DNA of 64,000 bases, from the NCBI RefSeq assembly GCF_037975245.1, contig NC_092576.1, positions 28,438,611 through 28,502,610 of the forward strand. The letters are read 5' to 3'. A program made the position numbers and the translations under genes. This document shows, piece by piece, positions 12,501-24,000 of the stretch. Numbering within the stretch: position 1 is the stretch's first letter; every line of letters begins with the position of its first letter. Below the pieces are notes generated by a model, which worked only from the letters and a program-made list of their open reading frames with translations, did no database searches and had not been told where the DNA came from. The DNA is from Apostichopus japonicus. Lineage: Eukaryota; Echinodermata; Holothuroidea; Aspidochirotida; Stichopodidae.

Positions 12501-13473
12501 TGATACATTGTCCCTATAGTTCTTATTTTTTTCAAATTCCCCAGTTTCTCACCAAAAGCACCGTGTGTTTCAACGCATCAGTTTGGTGCATGACGTGGGG
12601 CGGGCAAATAGGCAAACCGTGCGACTTGAAGTTAGCACACCTATTAACGTAGCAAATACACCCTCCCGCGTGTACACACACAGGTGATTGCATATTATAT
12701 ATTAACGTACACATCGCGATCATACGTAAACAGTCTTCCACGCCCAGTTGGTTGCACATAATACAATGTCACACTGAAACCACATTTTATAAACCGTGAT
12801 TCGAAAATCGCTGAACTAAAATCCAAAGAAAAAAAAGTTACAGTAAAAGGAAGCTTGAAAGTTTTTGTAACATCGAAAGATGGAACTTGGCGGAATCAGA
12901 ATGTAGAGCAGAATTTAGTACCGAGAAGCTTCTCAGAACTGTACGATTGTAAACGTAAGAGTAGCCTAAATGTGAACATTTTTCACATTGGAGCTGGACA
13001 GCGCAATGCAAAAAAACAAAGAGTCTGCTGTTCAAACTTATATTGTGTTACACAAAAATCACGTCATCACCAATGCACTGTATATTTCACAGCTTAACGA
13101 TTTTTTTTTTTATAAATTAAATGTTATTTATAATAAATTTCATCGCAAATTAAGGAAGAAATGTATCTGTATTCAAACGCGTTTTTTGTGATTACTGGAG
13201 GAACTGAATGGAACGTGGGTTATATGCATTTGCAAATATGACGTCACGTTCGCTACTGTTCGCAGTATATTTGAAACATCCATCCTAAAGTGACAGTCCT
13301 TTTCACAAAATTATAAACGAAAACGAAATAATATTATGCTTACATTTTAATTACATTCGAAGGGATGTCAGTAGGGACATCGTGTAGGCTCCTATTAGAA
13401 CACTCCATTGCGCAATAGTTGTATGTTTTATGACAAAGGCATTTTGCAATACCCCCGCATGCAGTTCTAGGAA
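9511..13473 (-). CDS. Partial LRR protein gene, relative of the large + strand gene
   Basis: Four exons can be read on the minus strand in the same style as the large gene. An LRR N-cap exon (13473-13344, 130 bp) is followed by LRR exons at 11616-11545, 10117-10046 and 9582-9511, each 72 bp and flanked by phase-2 introns. The N-cap holds CGGIAKCLCHKTYNYCAMEC and then a CSNRSLHDVP-like segment, the usual LRRNT pattern. The LRRs read DLSHNKLVELPEKL, NLSHNKLVELPEKL and LLSNNELECLHEDV. The first coding exon (signal peptide, expected to end in phase 1) was not found with confidence; a hydrophobic start MAYLFWLKLFLTFA at 14178 on the minus strand is possible. No membrane exon was found down to position 1, so the gene is either truncated or continues outside the window. 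Confidence 0.7.
9905..10925. repeat. Segmental duplication, left copy
   Basis: Matches about 11400-12375 with scattered substitutions and indels. Shared landmarks are TTCATTGGGCGGAATAATCA, the LRR exon, and AGAGAAATATGACAGCATCA. The copies are diverged enough that the event is not recent. A further shared mark (ATGTTTGATCTG near 11241 and 12434) extends the homology to the right in both copies. Confidence 0.85.
10046..10117 (-). CDS. 72-bp LRR exon (minus-strand gene), duplicate copy 2
   Basis: Reads NLSHNKLVELPEKL in phase 2, preceded by CTTGCAG and followed by the same weak donor GTTCGT as its twin at 11545-11616. The shared odd donor predates the duplication. Whether it splices cannot be told from the sequence. 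Confidence 0.72.
11400..12375. repeat. Segmental duplication, right copy
   Basis: Partner of 9905-10925. It carries the duplicate LRR exon (11545-11616). The unit distance is about 1.5 kb at the exon and 1.2 kb at the right flank, so the left copy has gained, or the right copy lost, a few hundred bases. Confidence 0.85.
11545..11616 (-). CDS. 72-bp LRR exon (minus-strand gene), duplicate copy 1
   Basis: Preceded by CTTGCAG and followed by GTTCGT, a poor donor. In phase 2 it reads DLSHNKLVELPEKL. It is nearly identical to the exon at 10046-10117 and lies in the right-hand copy of a segmental duplication. Confidence 0.75.
13344..13473 (-). CDS. LRR N-cap exon (minus-strand gene)
   Basis: This exon is 130 bp, preceded by an AG acceptor and followed by the donor GTAAGC. 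It enters in phase 1 and leaves in phase 2, exactly like exon 2 of the large gene (also 130 bp). The cysteine pattern (CGGIAKCLCHK, CAMECSNRSL, then DVPTDIP) is the LRRNT module capping an extracellular LRR solenoid. Confidence 0.85.
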
Positions 13474-14322
13474 CTTTAAAGGGAATAATATTAATAATAA
13501 TAATACAAATAGTAATTATATGTACATACACACAGGCGAATCTTTCAATTTTTAATTGAAAAGATTGTTCTTCGTTTTATTGATTTATATTCAATTTGAT
13601 TTAGAAACACAATATGTTTGTTGTGTCAATACCGCATGAACTTCATTCTTGCTGTGATCACGTGTGTATGTTTTGTTAGATATTTTCGGACCATAATCAG
13701 TATAAACTCAATTACGACTGCAATTACTACAAATTCTTTATTTTTACACATATGTCTTGAACTCAGTAAAGTACGATTGTATAATCACCTAACTTCGATA
13801 GTTAAGTACTTTATTTCAAGAGGACTGCAATAGGTTTCGCACCAATTAGCAAATAATACACTTAACTAAGATTTAATGAACGTAAAAGTGATTTGATCGT
13901 TTAAATTTACCTTCATTTCCTTTCACAATTATATTAATGTGAATAGTGTAGAGGCAAAGCAATATGGTCAAACGCTTAGCATTCTGAAAGAAAAGGAAGC
14001 CATATTCACCTTTCGCTTTCAAACTAACGATGAATATAAAATAAATTAACTTGATAAAAAAAAGAAATGGGAAGCTTCTTAAAGCCTTTTTAAACTTGCG
14101 AAAGTGAAAGAAAACTGAACGCAGTTGTGATTCCCACGCAAAAGTAAGGAACAATTTGAGCCAAAACAAATATGCCATAGTCTCTGAATACGTTATTTGG
14201 GACGCGAATTGCTTGACATCGAGAGTGCCAGTATTAGTGTAAGATAGTCTATAGTTGTCGTTCCGCCCTAGGCAGAAGCTGTACTGTGCCAAATAGGAAG
14301 GGTAAAAATAATGGTGAAACAC

Positions 14323-17300
14323 ATGTAACTGACTTTAATGCAGATTAATTATACATGTTGCAATTTCTTTGCAAATTTTATTTAACATTTCAGAATTGTT
14401 CCTATGAAGGTTGTACCCACATACACGATACGTATTTATCATTTGGAGCTGGAGCAACTATAAGCAGCCCGGCTTGGTTCAGCAATGCTAATTCGAAAAA
14501 ATGCTTAAGAAAGAACAGTAGGATAGAAACAAAAACAATCTATAGGAAGCAAAATATATAATGAAAGCAAAACAGGAAAAAAGGAAAAGCCAAGATCCCC
14601 AAAAATATAAAATAGAACCAGAGCAGGAAACTTAACATTTTTACATCCTGCATGATCACACTTGTTTAAAGCTTTAATTAGTATGTTGAAATATCTTGTA
14701 TAAGGAAGAACATTATCTTATAATTTATTATTTCTTTCTGTATTTAAAGTATTCAATATTTTTAGACATCATAGAAACATCGTGATACCACCAAGTCTGT
14801 CTTGTTTCCTGAAACTGTTATTTTCAAGTAAAATGTTTATATAGTCGGCGAACCGTACGTTAAAGAAAACTTGTACACTAGACGATGTCGAATATGTGTG
14901 CTCTCACCTGTACTTGAAGATATCTTACTCGCACGAGAACAGATACTTGTCTTTGCTTTTTTAAATAAGGATAACTTTCCATTAAATTTTTAAAAACATT
15001 TTCTACACAATCGTATATTAACACTGTCTTCATGTGCCATATGCATGGATATTTAAATGTTTGCATTTTCAAAATTGGCCCACAGCACTGTTATAATAAT
15101 AATTGCATCCTCGTATCTTATTTGGGACATTTTAGTCGTAACCAGGGACCGGTTGTCACGTTGCTCATTGCGTAGTCGGAGACCAGTGATGTCATCATAT
15201 AAAAGAGCTGAATGACCTTTAAGCTGCGTTATTGTTTTTTAAATGTGTTCCTTCGACAATGTTGACGTAACCCATATCCTAATATCGTTGGCACCCTTAC
15301 TGCGTTACATTGTGTTAGACTACATATACCTTACAGTCTTTGTAAACTACAATGTGGTTCTTGTCCTGTGTATTATAGCATAGACTAATCATAAATAAAG
15401 ATAAAACATTAGCAACACAGTTATGCGTTTAAAAGTAAAGAATGTTAATACATCATTATTTATTTGCAGTATGTCACAAAACCATGTGAAAATACTAGTG
15501 TAAATCGCTTACTAATTACGACAAGATTGTTCTACTATATTATGTCCTACTATAACTTATAAACTATAATAAACATAAACAAAACATATTACTTACTTTG
15601 TACTTTCTACGACAATTTAGCAACTATGTAATTGCAGACTATTACTGCATCTAAAGTGTAACTTAAAAAATACAACCTTCAGCATTTAATATGTAGTCGC
15701 TATGTTCTAAAACATATGTTCCTCATATATATTTGTCAACATCACTTAGTAATATAATACGTTCATATTATATCATCATTGCTATCGAACATAATTTTTG
15801 TGATAAGAATGTTAACTTACGTCAAACGTACACCCCAACTTTAGACAGACAGACAGCCACACTGTTAAGAAAGCCGAATGCAATTTAATGTTGTTTGGCT
15901 TAATTAGCGATCATCGTATCGTAAATGGGAGGTGCGGTTGGTTCACTTTCACTTGTATTTCGTTAACCATTTATTGAGATATTTTATTACAAGTCGTACA
16001 TGCTTCCGTTTGCATTATGCGATCTACGTTATACTGAAAGTGAAACAGAGTTCCCGACGCTGGCGCTTCATGTATTTAAATATTAATTTGAGATAATAAA
16101 AAAAAACATGTTACTCATTGAACGGGTTAATAATATTATGTATGCAAAGTGCAAATTATTGACTTCCACTTGCATTCCGTTAAGCAAGTATTGATACAAT
16201 ACGTACCTGGGTATGTCTTGCTGTGCAAACAATATACTCACCATTTATGCTACGTGTAGTAAGAGATTTGAATTAAAGTTAGACCCTTAGAACAAAAATC
16301 AACTTGATTGATTGAAGAGTAACCCCATACATCAATACTGGAAAAAGATGCATGATATTAACTACATTGTGTGAAACATAACATATCATATGTCACTTGA
16401 GATCAACCAAATGCGACAGATAGACGTATTTATCTGTGACAACCAGTGTTGTCTTTTGAAACATGCTAGCAGCTACGTGTCTGTCCACATCTGGTATACA
16501 TTAATTTTTTTTCATAGTGTCGCGTGGCTTATATTTTCTTTCAAATAGTTCACACCAGTAGGATAAAACAATGTTAATAGTCACTATGAGCAAATAATAC
16601 AATAATATTGATATTGATGTATTGTTGAATGTTCACTTTTGGCGAAATTGTGATAGATATTGTTCTTACCTATGTTGAGGGTGAAAACTCGGTTGAGTCG
16701 GGTGAGAAGTTGTAAAACTGTCTTTTTTTTTCGTTTCTTCTGACTGATTTTTGCTGACTGTCTACTTAAGGCCCATTCTCGTGTTCAAATACTGACGAGT
16801 TGATTCATTCATTATAATCACTAAGTTACACAATTTGTGGAAGGTCCATTGTGTTTTTACGTAACGATGAATATTACCCTTTGGACAAGCCCAACATTAC
16901 AACCATGTCAAACTGATTTGAGAACCAACTTACTGCCATTTGAAAACACCCATGATTATTGGAAGGTAATATCTGTATTAATTCCACCTCGTCTTTTAAT
17001 TGATCAATGCAGCATTTCATACACGATAGCATAACTGGTGAAAACAGAATGACTAGTGGGTCAACAATAATATACCTGAATAGTAGCCTAGAGCTATGAT
17101 TGCAGTACAATTGATGCTTATATCTGTTGCGCGAGTAGCTATATACAGTAGACTGGAGTTACGCTATGTATCTCTACTGAATCTGTGTAACAGTGTTTAA
17201 TAAGAGCTGTGTGTAAATGAGGAAACATGTAATGTACGTCACGGACGGAAAATGATGACAATGGGTGTAACTCGTATCAAAAGGATAAATAAATCATTCA

Positions 17301-17940
17301 AATTGTCATTGTGACCGCAAAGACTACATTACCTAACCCCAATTAATTTAAGCCATTTTTGTGTTAGTCTAACCATACCTAAGGATTAAAGGGAAGGAAT
17401 CCCAAACCAGCAAAATAAACTTATATCACCAAGATCTTAGTGATGAACTTATCTCTAAAATATCTAAGTCCATTATCTTGCACGGTACGGGAGTAAATTG
17501 GTTTTTAAAGGTCGTGACAAGGAGCTATTAGTTTGGCCAATGTTTAATGTCATAGTGCCACTTTGGATGGTGTGCGGGGGGGGGGGGGGGTCGATATACT
17601 GTAATATTTTGGTTTCATGTCTCCTTTTCAATCTGAATGTAAACAGTTCAATAAAAACAATTCCAGTAAGATGACAATTTAAAACATGCAAACATCAGCT
17701 CACCTCAACTTAAGTCTTCCTCCAGTCTTCAGTTTCATAAATTAAGAAACGTTAAAAATGTAACATCTCCCTAAAGAAGTACGATTTCTCTTAGCTGTTG
17801 GCGGCTTTGCTCATCACAAGCACAACTCTAGCCTAACATATAATTACCTTCATATGGCTTAGTATTACCTAGTAACATAGTTGAAGGTCACATACTTCTA
17901 CATGAAAATTTGGAAGGTACTAGTATAGTTTATTCTCAAG
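14323..17940. other. Non-coding stretch between the two LRR genes
   Basis: No exon, RNA gene or transposon was recognised. A poly-G run lies at about 17575-17590. Promoters of the minus-strand LRR gene could lie in its left part, but no convincing core element was seen. Confidence 0.45.
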
Positions 17941-18118
17941 TAGTTACTTTGCTACAAAGGACTTTGAGGGAGGAGGGGGTTGACAGAACCTAAGAAGTTA
18001 AGGAGCACAGGGGAAGTTATAACAGACTTTTTGGAGAAATAAACCAAGTCAGAATATGGACATACAAACCAAATGAACATCACCAAACAGATACACCCTC
18101 AGCCCTGGTTTCCACACA

Positions 18119-18870
18119 TTGGGATTGTTAACCCATAAGGTGGCTCTACATAAGAAAGGAGAAGGCCTTACTGTTCCAGAAAGGAAGTTGCAATCCACTC
18201 GAAGAATCGATGTATTGTATATATCAACAGTTTTATTATTCCATGATATTGTGTCTCATTTAGATTGTAAGGAAAGAATTACAACAAAGGGTCTTTTTCT
18301 TGAATTTTCAAATTCGTTTCATACTGTCTTGCCAAATCAATTAACGAAGGATCGTTTAGGATGTTTCACAGAAACATGGCTTATTCATTTGTTGGCACAA
18401 TTTCTTCAGGATGGTCTAGACAAGTTAAGTTGGATGAAGGGTTATCGGCAATATCGGAAACAAAGGTCGGTGTGCCTTAGGTTAGGGGGGTCCATTATCT
18501 GCTTTCTTATTTAGTATATAGGCCTATATTTATAAAATTAGGTTAAATTCACACATTTCTGTTACAAAATATGCCGATGATACTGCTGTCTCATGCAAAA
18601 TTCCTAAGAGATATGTTGAAACTGACCAATGAAATGATCAATGTTCGGTAAATTACATAGTTCCAAAATGTGACCGCAAGACTTCATTGCGTAACCCCCC
18701 AAAATAAAGGAAATTTGTCTGGAAAAAACCCATAAAACATGAAGGCCTCATTCCATCAAGATTGCAACGTATTATTATTGATGGATCTGAGGTGGCTAGA
18801 ATCTAAAAAAACTGAGTACTGGGGGTATACAGCGACGACAGTTTGACCTTTTTTGCAATGTTACAAGGTA
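18119..18870 (+). pseudogene. Degraded non-LTR reverse transcriptase fragment
   Basis: An open stretch reads TKGLFLEFSNSFHTVLP, matching the RT motif usually written DFSxAFNTI. About 150 bases on, GGTGTGCCTTAG reads GVP followed by a stop at the usual GVPQG site. Further on, AAATATGCCGATGATACTGC encodes KYADDTA, the RT catalytic YADD box. Then IDGSEVARI and a YLGV-like segment near 18780-18840 fit the region after the palm. Frames change several times, so this is a dead copy. I cannot assign a clade. Confidence 0.75.
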
Positions 18871-19929
18871 TTATAAAACGTATATAGTATCTAGTGTAGC
18901 TTACGTTGTGTCTCTTTTTAACCAAAATGCTAAGGAAAATGTTTTAATACTAGTATTCTACCCTGTCACACACACACACACACATATATATATATTATAT
19001 TATAATATATTATATATATATATTATTAAGATTAACGTTACACACTGTGTTAGTCTTGGTATGTCATAGTCAAGAAAAACGCAACGTGAACGATAGTAAT
19101 GTTTCTATTAGGTATTACGCTTTTCAATAAATTCAATACTTAGATATCACTTAATCTATTCAAGTCTCACTCAGTGCTCATGACGACGTCGGCTTATTGG
19201 TGTAAGCCTAAATGTTATCTTTAATCTATCGTTAATCTATTTTATAAATTCTTAAATCTTTTTAACTTGAATTATACTTAACAGAACACCACTTTATAGC
19301 GTTAAAAATAAACCTTCTTTGGCAATTCACTGTAGATATGTCATTTAAGGCCGTACAAGTTTCCCCATGATTGAGTTTTGTGTTGAATCTGAGGGGATGA
19401 AGTAATTGTCTTTTCATTAGACTATGCAGTTCAGTCACTCTAATCGATGAACTTCTGCAGTCGTTTCAAGAGTCATTTCTATAAAAAAAAAGAGGAAAGT
19501 CTCATAACAGCAAAAAATGAAATAATAGCAGTAATTTTAACATTCTTTAATATATCTTACTGAACTTAATATTGTGCTTAGAGTTATCTTTTAGTAATGA
19601 CGTCATTTGTTTGTGTAAATTTCGTCGCTCGACGATAAATCTTTCATATTATTGCACTCATGAAAATATCTGCCTGTCTCTTCTAGACATAGTTTATTGT
19701 TGCAACTTATTTACATTCGCTAACATTCGATACTATTCGCCCATACCAAAGAAAACCTTCAAGTTACATTTCGTCATAAAGAGAATTTACTTGAAATAAT
19801 AACAAATTAAATTGAAAATTCCACATTTTTTTTGTAAGGCTGTAGGTACTCGTTTAATAATCAACTCAACTGGGTGACATATTGATAAGTACTTGTTTGA
19901 TAATCAATGCAACCGGGTGATATAACGTT
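18871..19929. other. Non-coding stretch with a (CA)n(TA)n tract
   Basis: A CA run followed by TA-rich palindromic sequence lies at about 18966-19025. Diverged copies of a unit like TACTTGTTTGATAATCAATGCAAC occur from about 19845 to 19928 and continue beyond the adjacent inverted-repeat element at about 20574-20650. Nothing coding was seen. Confidence 0.5.
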
Positions 19930-20570
19930 AAAGTCTCAATGTGTGTGTGCTGATGAATTTCTGAAAAAAAACTCCCGAAGCAGATTCAATGTTTCTTATT
20001 CTAACTTCACTCTGACTAGGTGGGCTAAATGGAGAATAGATGTCGCAATCGAAGGGAAGAACTTTAGTTTCTGTTACTCTTATGAGGCGAACGATTTACC
20101 GTAAAATCACTGCGACAGCCCATATCAGCATGTTCATAACACACATGTAACCTACCTATACTCGTATCATCGACTTTTTGTTCCCAATTTCACGGAGGAA
20201 ACGTCTGTACACCTGTTTATTCCTTGTAATGGAAGGAAATGACACAATTTTGCATCGATAAAACTGAAAGAAAGATACTTTTAAAATATGCACCTCACAC
20301 AGGCATTACGTTCGTAAACAAAGCAGCGAGATTTCAATTGGCGCGTGACCTGTTGGCAGAGCTTGCAAAGTTTGATTGAAGTTTGTAGAATGTACGGACT
20401 CGTTAAACAATCTGGCGAATTTTATTTAAAATTGTTTAACGACAGATAAATCAATAAAAATAAGATTATTAATATGAAAATTGCATAGAACGGTATTATT
20501 TTCACTGAGCTTTAAGAGCAGTAAGCCTGGAAGGTCGAAGCTAAAATTGGCACACACACATTGAGACTTT
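19930..20570. mobile_element. 641-bp element with about 20-bp terminal inverted repeats
   Basis: The left end AAAGTCTCAATGTGTGTGTG is repeated in inverted orientation at the right end (about 20551-20570). The element appears to interrupt a block of imperfect repeats (ACTTGTTTGATAACCAATGC type) that continues on both sides. No target duplication is clear and no transposase motif is visible, so it would be a non-autonomous MITE-like element if real. Part of the arm is a GT microsatellite, which weakens the case. Confidence 0.5.
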
Positions 20571-20862
20571 CAGTACTTGTTTAGTAACCAATTCCACATG
20601 GGTGACATATCGTTAAGTTCTTGTTTGATAACCAATGCAACTGTATGACATTAGAACCGTCACGAATCAGTCACTGCTTGCTCATTAGGTTAATTTGTAA
20701 AAAAAAAAAACAGAAAAATGTATGATATTTCATTAAACTGTAATTGCATGTTGGGCTTTATTCGTTTGGTGTGGTTCATTGGTCATAAACAGACAACTCA
20801 AATTTGCCCAACAGAAATTTTGCTGTTCTTCCAATACATTGATTTTAAAGCGACTGTTGATC

Positions 20863-20872
20863 TATATAAAAA
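20863..20872 (+). promoter_or_regulatory. Possible TATA box of the large LRR gene
   Basis: TATATAAAAA lies about 60-70 bases before the predicted ATG at 20933. A start site 25-30 bases downstream would give a short 5' UTR of about 35-40 bases. The region is AT-rich, so the match could be chance, and a further non-coding upstream exon is possible. Confidence 0.3.
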
Positions 20873-20932
20873 TATGCGGTATATACAGGTGTTTTTTTTT
20901 TCAATTTTGAAACACTGACAGGAAATATTAAC

Positions 20933-21038
20933 ATGCTGTTCTGGTTGCTGGTGATAGTCTGTTTTATCTCGAACGGAACCCAGGCGGTCACAACCAGTGA
21001 CCTAAATTCCTTCTACGATGGTTCAAAGAATAAAACAC
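20933..21038 (+). CDS. Exon 1: signal peptide
   Basis: The ATG opens MLFWLLVIVCFISNGTQA, a hydrophobic leader with a small-residue (TQA) cleavage site, followed by a polar stretch. It ends in phase 1 at a GTAAGT donor after 35 full codons plus one base. This is the only start that gives a leader in frame with the LRR N-cap exon. Confidence 0.85.
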
Positions 21039-24000
21039 GTAAGTGTGCCATTCTTCAATAGTATGCGAAGTATTTAGTCGAGATATTATGACAATGTAAT
21101 TGTCATTATCACAATGTAATTATCAATACATGCGTTATTGGTAGTTCTAGGAATATGATAGGCACAATTGAAAGGAAATCATTGTTCCTATTTTTAAGCA
21201 TCCAGATTGAACGACATAGGAAGAATGGAACGTAAAATTGACCAACTGAATGAGATCATGGAATGGTTTGAGTTTCACAAGCATTTTGAATATGTGTAAT
21301 TCACCTGGAACAGAACAATTTGAAACCCCCCAAAAAAGAAGAACCAACTGCGTCAATTTTGTTTGATTGGGTAAGCGAAATGGCATACGCTAACGATAGA
21401 ATAAAACAACTTATGCGTCTAGTCTTTTTCGTTCATATTATATATTATTAGTTCTGCTACCTTTTTAGAGGAATCGTGATGGTCACCTAACTATGACAAC
21501 ACTACCACAGTCTCTATGCAAGGGGTCTGGGGTTGAGAATGGATCAGTAATTTAGTTGCTGGTTGTTTGGTTTACGTGTCTATAGGTTACTATTTTGGTG
21601 ACTTTCTTAAAAGGTACTCGATGCTTTTTATATCATTATGACGGTGGTTTAGTTCTGAAAAGGCTTGGTGTGTTCAAGGAATTGAATTTCAAGTCAGAGA
21701 AACAAAAGTAGTTGATGATTTATTATGAAGACATTGTATAATGTGAAATAGCTTGTAAATTGCTGTAATGTTGATTCTTTACCAGGTCCCCCAGCTTGTG
21801 GTGCTAACCATGCGTGTGACTGTCATCAAACGAAGAAGGCATATTTCTTAGTCGACTGTTCCAAACATGATTTACAAGTAGTACCACGTGATGTACCTAT
21901 CAACGTAACACAATTGTAAGTTCAGCATGGAACGTGAACTTCCCCATGGATCATACAAGTAAAAATCGACACCTTTTAATGTGAATGATTCTATATCTCT
22001 AACCCCCCCCCGCCCCTCTGTCAAACGTAAATATAGGTCGTCTTCCGTATGAACGAAACGTATGGAGTTACTAATGATTTGTGTGAAGCTTCACGGGAAT
22101 TTTACTTCTAAAATGATTAAATTTATCCTTTTTGTTCACAGAGATCTGTCAAGAAACAAAATTTCCGCGATCCTGCCGGATCTGCTCCAGTCAACAGTTA
22201 ACCTGACTTCTTTGTAGGCACTTTTTTTCACTTCTAAAGTAAATTACGGTGTCATGATATCTACGAGTCCGTACTATGTTTGTATTGTCGTTGAGAGATT
22301 TATTAAAGAATAAGTTCAGGTGTGAAATTAAACTTGATATATTGTAGTGTGAAGCAGTTCTGGGTAGCATTTCCCTTCATAAATGTAATTCGTGGTGTTA
22401 ATCAGTATTATCTTGGTTGCATCAACAGTAAAATCAACAACAATTTCGTACTAGCTATCCCGGACACGATGTTTGCGATGACTTATAACCTGAAGGAAGT
22501 GTAAGTTGTATAAGACTCATATTGATCCATTCTAACTCTTATTGATCCATTCTAACGAAGACAACTGTAAATTGAAAGTCTGTATAATATTTAGAGAAAT
22601 GTGTAAGACAAATATTTATCGTAAACACGAATTGGAGAATACTTAATCAAGCAAAAGGTTATATTACTTATCTTTGTGTAAAAGTAAGAGGGCTTGACGT
22701 TTCGATCCTAGCTGGATCTACTCCTACTATTACACATTCGCTTATACAGGCTCTTTAATGGATACGCAGTTTGCTAACAGTTTTGTTTTATTTGTATTAC
22801 TTAACTATTAATATTAAATTATTTTCATTCGAGACACTAAACTCCCTTTAAAGGAGAATATTAGCCAGAAAACTGAAATAAATAAATGGCCTAATGATAA
22901 GTTACGTTCAAAGTATTATACTATGTCAGGTTATCACGTGTTGGCAAATGTGGCTCCTTGTTTGCAGTCATTTTCTGACTAACACGCTTGTTGTGTCCAA
23001 GGCAGAGTAGGTACGGTGGTACAATCTATTTCTATGCGACCTCTTAATTTTTGTCTGGTTTCCCTGTAATTTGGAAAACCTCTATTGTTCTGTAGGGGAC
23101 ATATGAATGTAACCGGTGATCATTATTTAACTAATAGAATCTTTACGCGAAAGGAAATGTTACGAGTCACTTGGAAGCTTTAATGAACATCCATGTCGTT
23201 TAGATGTGTTATTGATATCATCAAACGTCGTCAATAGGATGGAAACTGAAGATGACATCCTGTAATTAGTCTAGTTTTAGTTAGAGTACTAATTTAAAAG
23301 AGATGTTTGACCCAATTTGTTTATTGAATTGCGGTAGTGGTAAGGTCAGAAAATAAGACGTTATAGCTTCTCTTGGTTTGTATATAACGATTTAACTATT
23401 GACTAATAATTTGTTTTCTGAATTGTAGAATACATTTGACTATTCTAAAACAGTCATTTAAAAGACATGTGATACGGCTTGAAATGTTCTTTGTTATGGT
23501 GCCTTTTCTACAGAGAAAAAAATAACCTGAAATTTTCAAAATATATGTGTAATATTTACAATTATTTACAGTGTGTTATTTTGTTTGTAAATGGGAGCAT
23601 CTCCATTGTAAATTATATAACAGACAGATAAATGGTTTTAACGTCGTCAACATTTTTTATACCAACGTGAACTTGGAACGTTTTATTTACGTCATGCAGT
23701 TATAATGTTACTTCTAGACCTTAGTGCGGTATTTGATACCATAGATCATTATATTTTCCTTGATAGATTTCAAACATTGTTCGAAGTTCTGGCACAGCTT
23801 TAGACATTTTGAAATCTTACTTGACTGACAGAATACTTAAGGTTCAAATTTTAATCCTTCAATCGTCAAACCATAAACTTTATTTTGGTGTCCCACAGGG
23901 AAGTGTGTTAGGCCCCTTATTATTTACTTCATATACTAAGCCTCTCAATGATATATTAGTTGGTAAGTAAAATATCTCTTTTCACACGATGCAGATGATA

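Noticed and set aside
13873-14322. Minus-strand open frame of 149 codons upstream of the N-cap exon
   Set aside because: Low-complexity Phe/Lys-rich sequence without a known motif. An internal hydrophobic start (MAYLFWLKLFLTFA) could be the missing signal peptide, but no convincing phase-1 donor links it to the N-cap exon.
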